Source: Hyphomicrobiales bacterium | GTDB taxonomy: Bacteria; Pseudomonadota; Alphaproteobacteria; Rhizobiales; Xanthobacteraceae | Length of the DNA stretch: 37,163 bases | Direction: 5' to 3' | Assembly: GCA_009377695.1 (NCBI GenBank) | Contig: WHTP01000055.1 | Location: forward strand, 1-37,163 | In this document: piece after piece, positions 35,946-37,163 of the stretch | Numbering within the stretch: the stretch's first letter is position 1 | Layout: every line of letters starts with the position of its first letter | Made by a program: the position numbers and the translations under genes | Notes under the pieces: generated by a model | The model's input: the letters and a program-made list of their open reading frames with translations, nothing else | What the model was told of the DNA's origin: nothing | Database searches by the model: none

Positions 35946-35973
35946 CAACATCAGCGGCGGCCCGGAATGAACA

Positions 35974-36033
35974 ATGAAATTGTTCGAATGTCGGAACTGC
36001 GGTCAACCGCTTTATTTCGAGAATACCCGTTGA
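35974..36033 (+). pseudogene. Zinc-ribbon protein start, frameshifted remnant
   Basis: An ATG with GGAA about 8 nt upstream opens MKLFECRNCGQPLYFENTR and stops at 36031. This is the zinc-ribbon start of a family of putative zinc-binding peptidases (first knuckle CRNC). The following bases would encode ESCNR, the second knuckle, if two bases were restored after TG at 36031-36032, so a 2-nt deletion made the stop. The rest of the gene is missing: within 10 codons the sequence changes to a transglutaminase tail. Confidence 0.65.
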
Positions 36034-36057
36034 AAGCTGCAATCGGCCTCGATCGGC

Positions 36058-36225
36058 CTCGATCCGACCAATGGTATCCTGGCGGGCAACGAGCATATCG
36101 TGCTGGCAATCGGGCGGGACTACGCCGACGTCGCTGCGATTGACGGAGTCATCCTTTGCATCCGGCGAGCAGCGGCTCCAAGTCTGCGCCCGCAAGTCTG
36201 CGTCCGCGTCGTGCCGGTTGCTTGA
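36058..36225 (+). pseudogene. C-terminal remnant of a transglutaminase-like protein
   Basis: The frame from 36058 reads LDPTNGILAGNEH, then IGRDYADVAAIDGVIL, the diagnostic end of periplasmic transglutaminase-like (cysteine protease-fold) proteins, where the Asp of the catalytic triad lies in DPTNG. Near 36156 the frame shifts to SGEQRLQVC. A 14-bp tandem duplication (36179-36192 and 36193-36206, one mismatch) then shifts it again, after which VRVVPVA and a stop at 36223 match the usual end. Undoing the shifts rebuilds a normal C-terminus of about 55 residues. In related genomes this gene neighbours zinc-ribbon peptidase genes, so one deletion may have fused the two. Confidence 0.65.
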
Positions 36226-36237
36226 TGTTGGAAACGT

Positions 36238-36450
36238 TCAGGCGCCCTGGATCGCCGTTGTCGTGGTGCTCGCCGACAACGCCGGTCGCCGGCTTGTTTC
36301 CGCAACGATATCGCTGGTCGAAGTTCCGCACCGGCAGACAAAAACGCGCAGCAGCATGTTGGCGAATTTCGGATGACGCTCGGACCGGACCAATGAGGTC
36401 GCGCGCCCGCAGGCTTCACAACTCGGGGGATCTTTTGTGTTCTTAGGCAT
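36238..36450 (-). CDS. Small zinc-ribbon-like protein
   Basis: 70 residues starting MPKNTKDPPSCEACGRAT. A CxxC pair (SCEACG) and a CxC pair (FVCRCG) about 30 residues later suggest a single zinc ribbon, of a type common as tiny hypothetical proteins in Bradyrhizobium-like genomes. The C-terminal 25 residues (SRRPALSASTTTTA...) are low complexity and may be a frameshifted or extended tail. No strong ribosome-binding site lies before the ATG at 36450. Its own function is unknown. Confidence 0.5.
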   Translation of the reverse strand: MPKNTKDPPSCEACGRATSLVRSERHPKFANMLLRVFVCRCGTSTSDIVAETSRRPALSASTTTTAIQGA

Positions 36451-36631
36451 GGGGACCGATTTGGTAACGCGCTCGCCGCCGCTTCGTTCCCGAAAAATTG
36501 AAAAATGTTCATTAGCCGTGCGTGGACGGGTGGCTTGATCAACGTCGGAAACCATGCGCGTACGGGCAGCGAACAGGCTGTGGTTGCTCATAATTGCGCG
36601 CGCCGACGGTACGGGGTTCGGCGCGGCCGGA

Positions 36632-36768
36632 TTCCCGAAGCTCAACGCTGTGCGGTCGAGGCGCTGGCCGATCCGGCGGTGCAGAAGCAACTCGTCGCAA
36701 TTGGTCACGAGTTGCCGCCGCGCGACATGCAGATGCCGGAGGCGTTTGCCGCCTACAGGATCATTCGA
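36632..36768 (+). pseudogene. C-terminal remnant of a TctC/Bug solute receptor
   Basis: One frame gives FPKLNAV; one base later the frame reads AVEALADPAVQKQLVAIGHE, then LPPRDMQMPEAFAAY. This is the usual C-terminal helix pair of tripartite tricarboxylate (Bug/TctC) periplasmic receptors (PKLNAAxVEALADPxVxxxLxxxG...PEEFAAYxxxE). No upstream receptor domain is present, and the end overlaps the convergent YCII gene. It is a decayed tail. Confidence 0.6.
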
Positions 36769-37138
36769 TGGTCACGGTCTGGTCGGAGTAGTTGACCCGG
36801 ATGCCGTAGCTGCCTTCATTGACCGTCCAACGAGTCAGCGTGTAGGTCCGCAAGCCGTTCTTGTGATAGGGGTCGCTATCCGCGATCGCGCGCGCGGCTG
36901 CAAACGAGTCCGCGCGGATGATGATCATGCCGCCGACGCGCGCGCCGTCCTCGCCCGCGAGCGGTCCGGCCGCAAACATGGTCCCTTCCTTTTCTAATCT
37001 TATTTGGTGTGCGAGATGCGCGCCGAGGAGCTTGTCCAACTCCTCCCGCGGCGCCACCGGCGTGGTGACGATCACGTAGAAATTCTTACCCAGGAAGTTC
37101 TTGGTCAGGTCGCGATGCTGCTGATCGGAATTTGCCAT
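36761..37138 (-). CDS. YCII-domain protein
   Basis: 125 residues from the ATG at 37138 (GGGGA 9 nt upstream); a second ATG at 37147 adds three residues. The fold is YCII-like, a small ferredoxin-like dimer: FYVIVTTPVAPREELDKLLG, HLAHQIRLEKEGTMFAAGPL with the conserved HL..L..G..AGP pattern, and AARAIADSDPYHKNGLRTYT with the conserved Asp-Pro-(Tyr/Phe). YCII proteins are proposed small-molecule enzymes, often for chloro-aromatic or amino-acid derivatives; no function can be assigned here. It ends over the TctC remnant. Confidence 0.85.
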   Translation of the reverse strand: MANSDQQHRDLTKNFLGKNFYVIVTTPVAPREELDKLLGAHLAHQIRLEKEGTMFAAGPLAGEDGARVGGMIIIRADSFAAARAIADSDPYHKNGLRTYTLTRWTVNEGSYGIRVNYSDQTVTIE

Positions 37139-37163
37139 CGGAGTCATCCCCAGTGCGCTGCCG

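Overview
The window looks like a stretch of chromosome from a high-GC alphaproteobacterium of the Hyphomicrobiales (Bradyrhizobium, Rhodopseudomonas or Xanthobacteraceae type). The evidence is the strong GC bias at third codon positions, the urtABCDE-ureDABCEFG gene order, the style of the LemA/TPM and J-domain genes, and a palindromic repeat (18144-18194) of a kind I associate with rhizobial genomes. I could not search a database, so the taxonomic placement is an inference.

Layout from left to right. 1-3636 is the 3' part of a large autotransporter built on a regular 204/264-bp repeat hierarchy. 3945-5393 (minus) is a carotenoid-cleavage-type dioxygenase. 5400-9600 is loosely packed: a small secreted protein, UDP-glucose 6-dehydrogenase, a 60-residue conserved-looking protein, a small membrane protein, and several palindromic elements. 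9606-14126 is an envelope region: a Tat-type lipoprotein hydrolase and a membrane J-domain protein (minus), then a lemA-TPM-TPM operon (plus).

14305-25347 is one long minus-strand unit for urea use. It is transcribed urtA-urtB-urtC-urtD-urtE-ureD-ureA-ureB-ureC-ureE-ureF-ureG, so it couples a urea ABC importer to nickel urease and its maturation proteins. A textbook sigma-54 promoter (TGGCAC-N5-TTGC) sits about 60 bp upstream of urtA, which predicts nitrogen control. A cluster of four large palindromes begins 18 nt after the urtA stop and separates the binding-protein gene from the transporter genes.

25684-35732 carries central carbon and glycogen-breakdown genes: malQ (minus), glgX (plus), ppc (minus) and glgP (minus). 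The synthesis genes expected beside glgP are gone. Only a shredded glgA, with one N-terminal and one C-terminal piece, remains between glgP and ppc. The last 1.5 kb holds further gene fossils (a zinc-ribbon protein start, a transglutaminase-like tail and a solute-receptor tail) among a small zinc-ribbon gene and a YCII gene.

Two themes go beyond ordinary annotation. The first is a modular family of CTAG-bounded palindromic elements (modules A, B, C, D) at several loci, usually right after a stop codon. The second is a run of decayed gene remnants in the right third, next to or near those elements.
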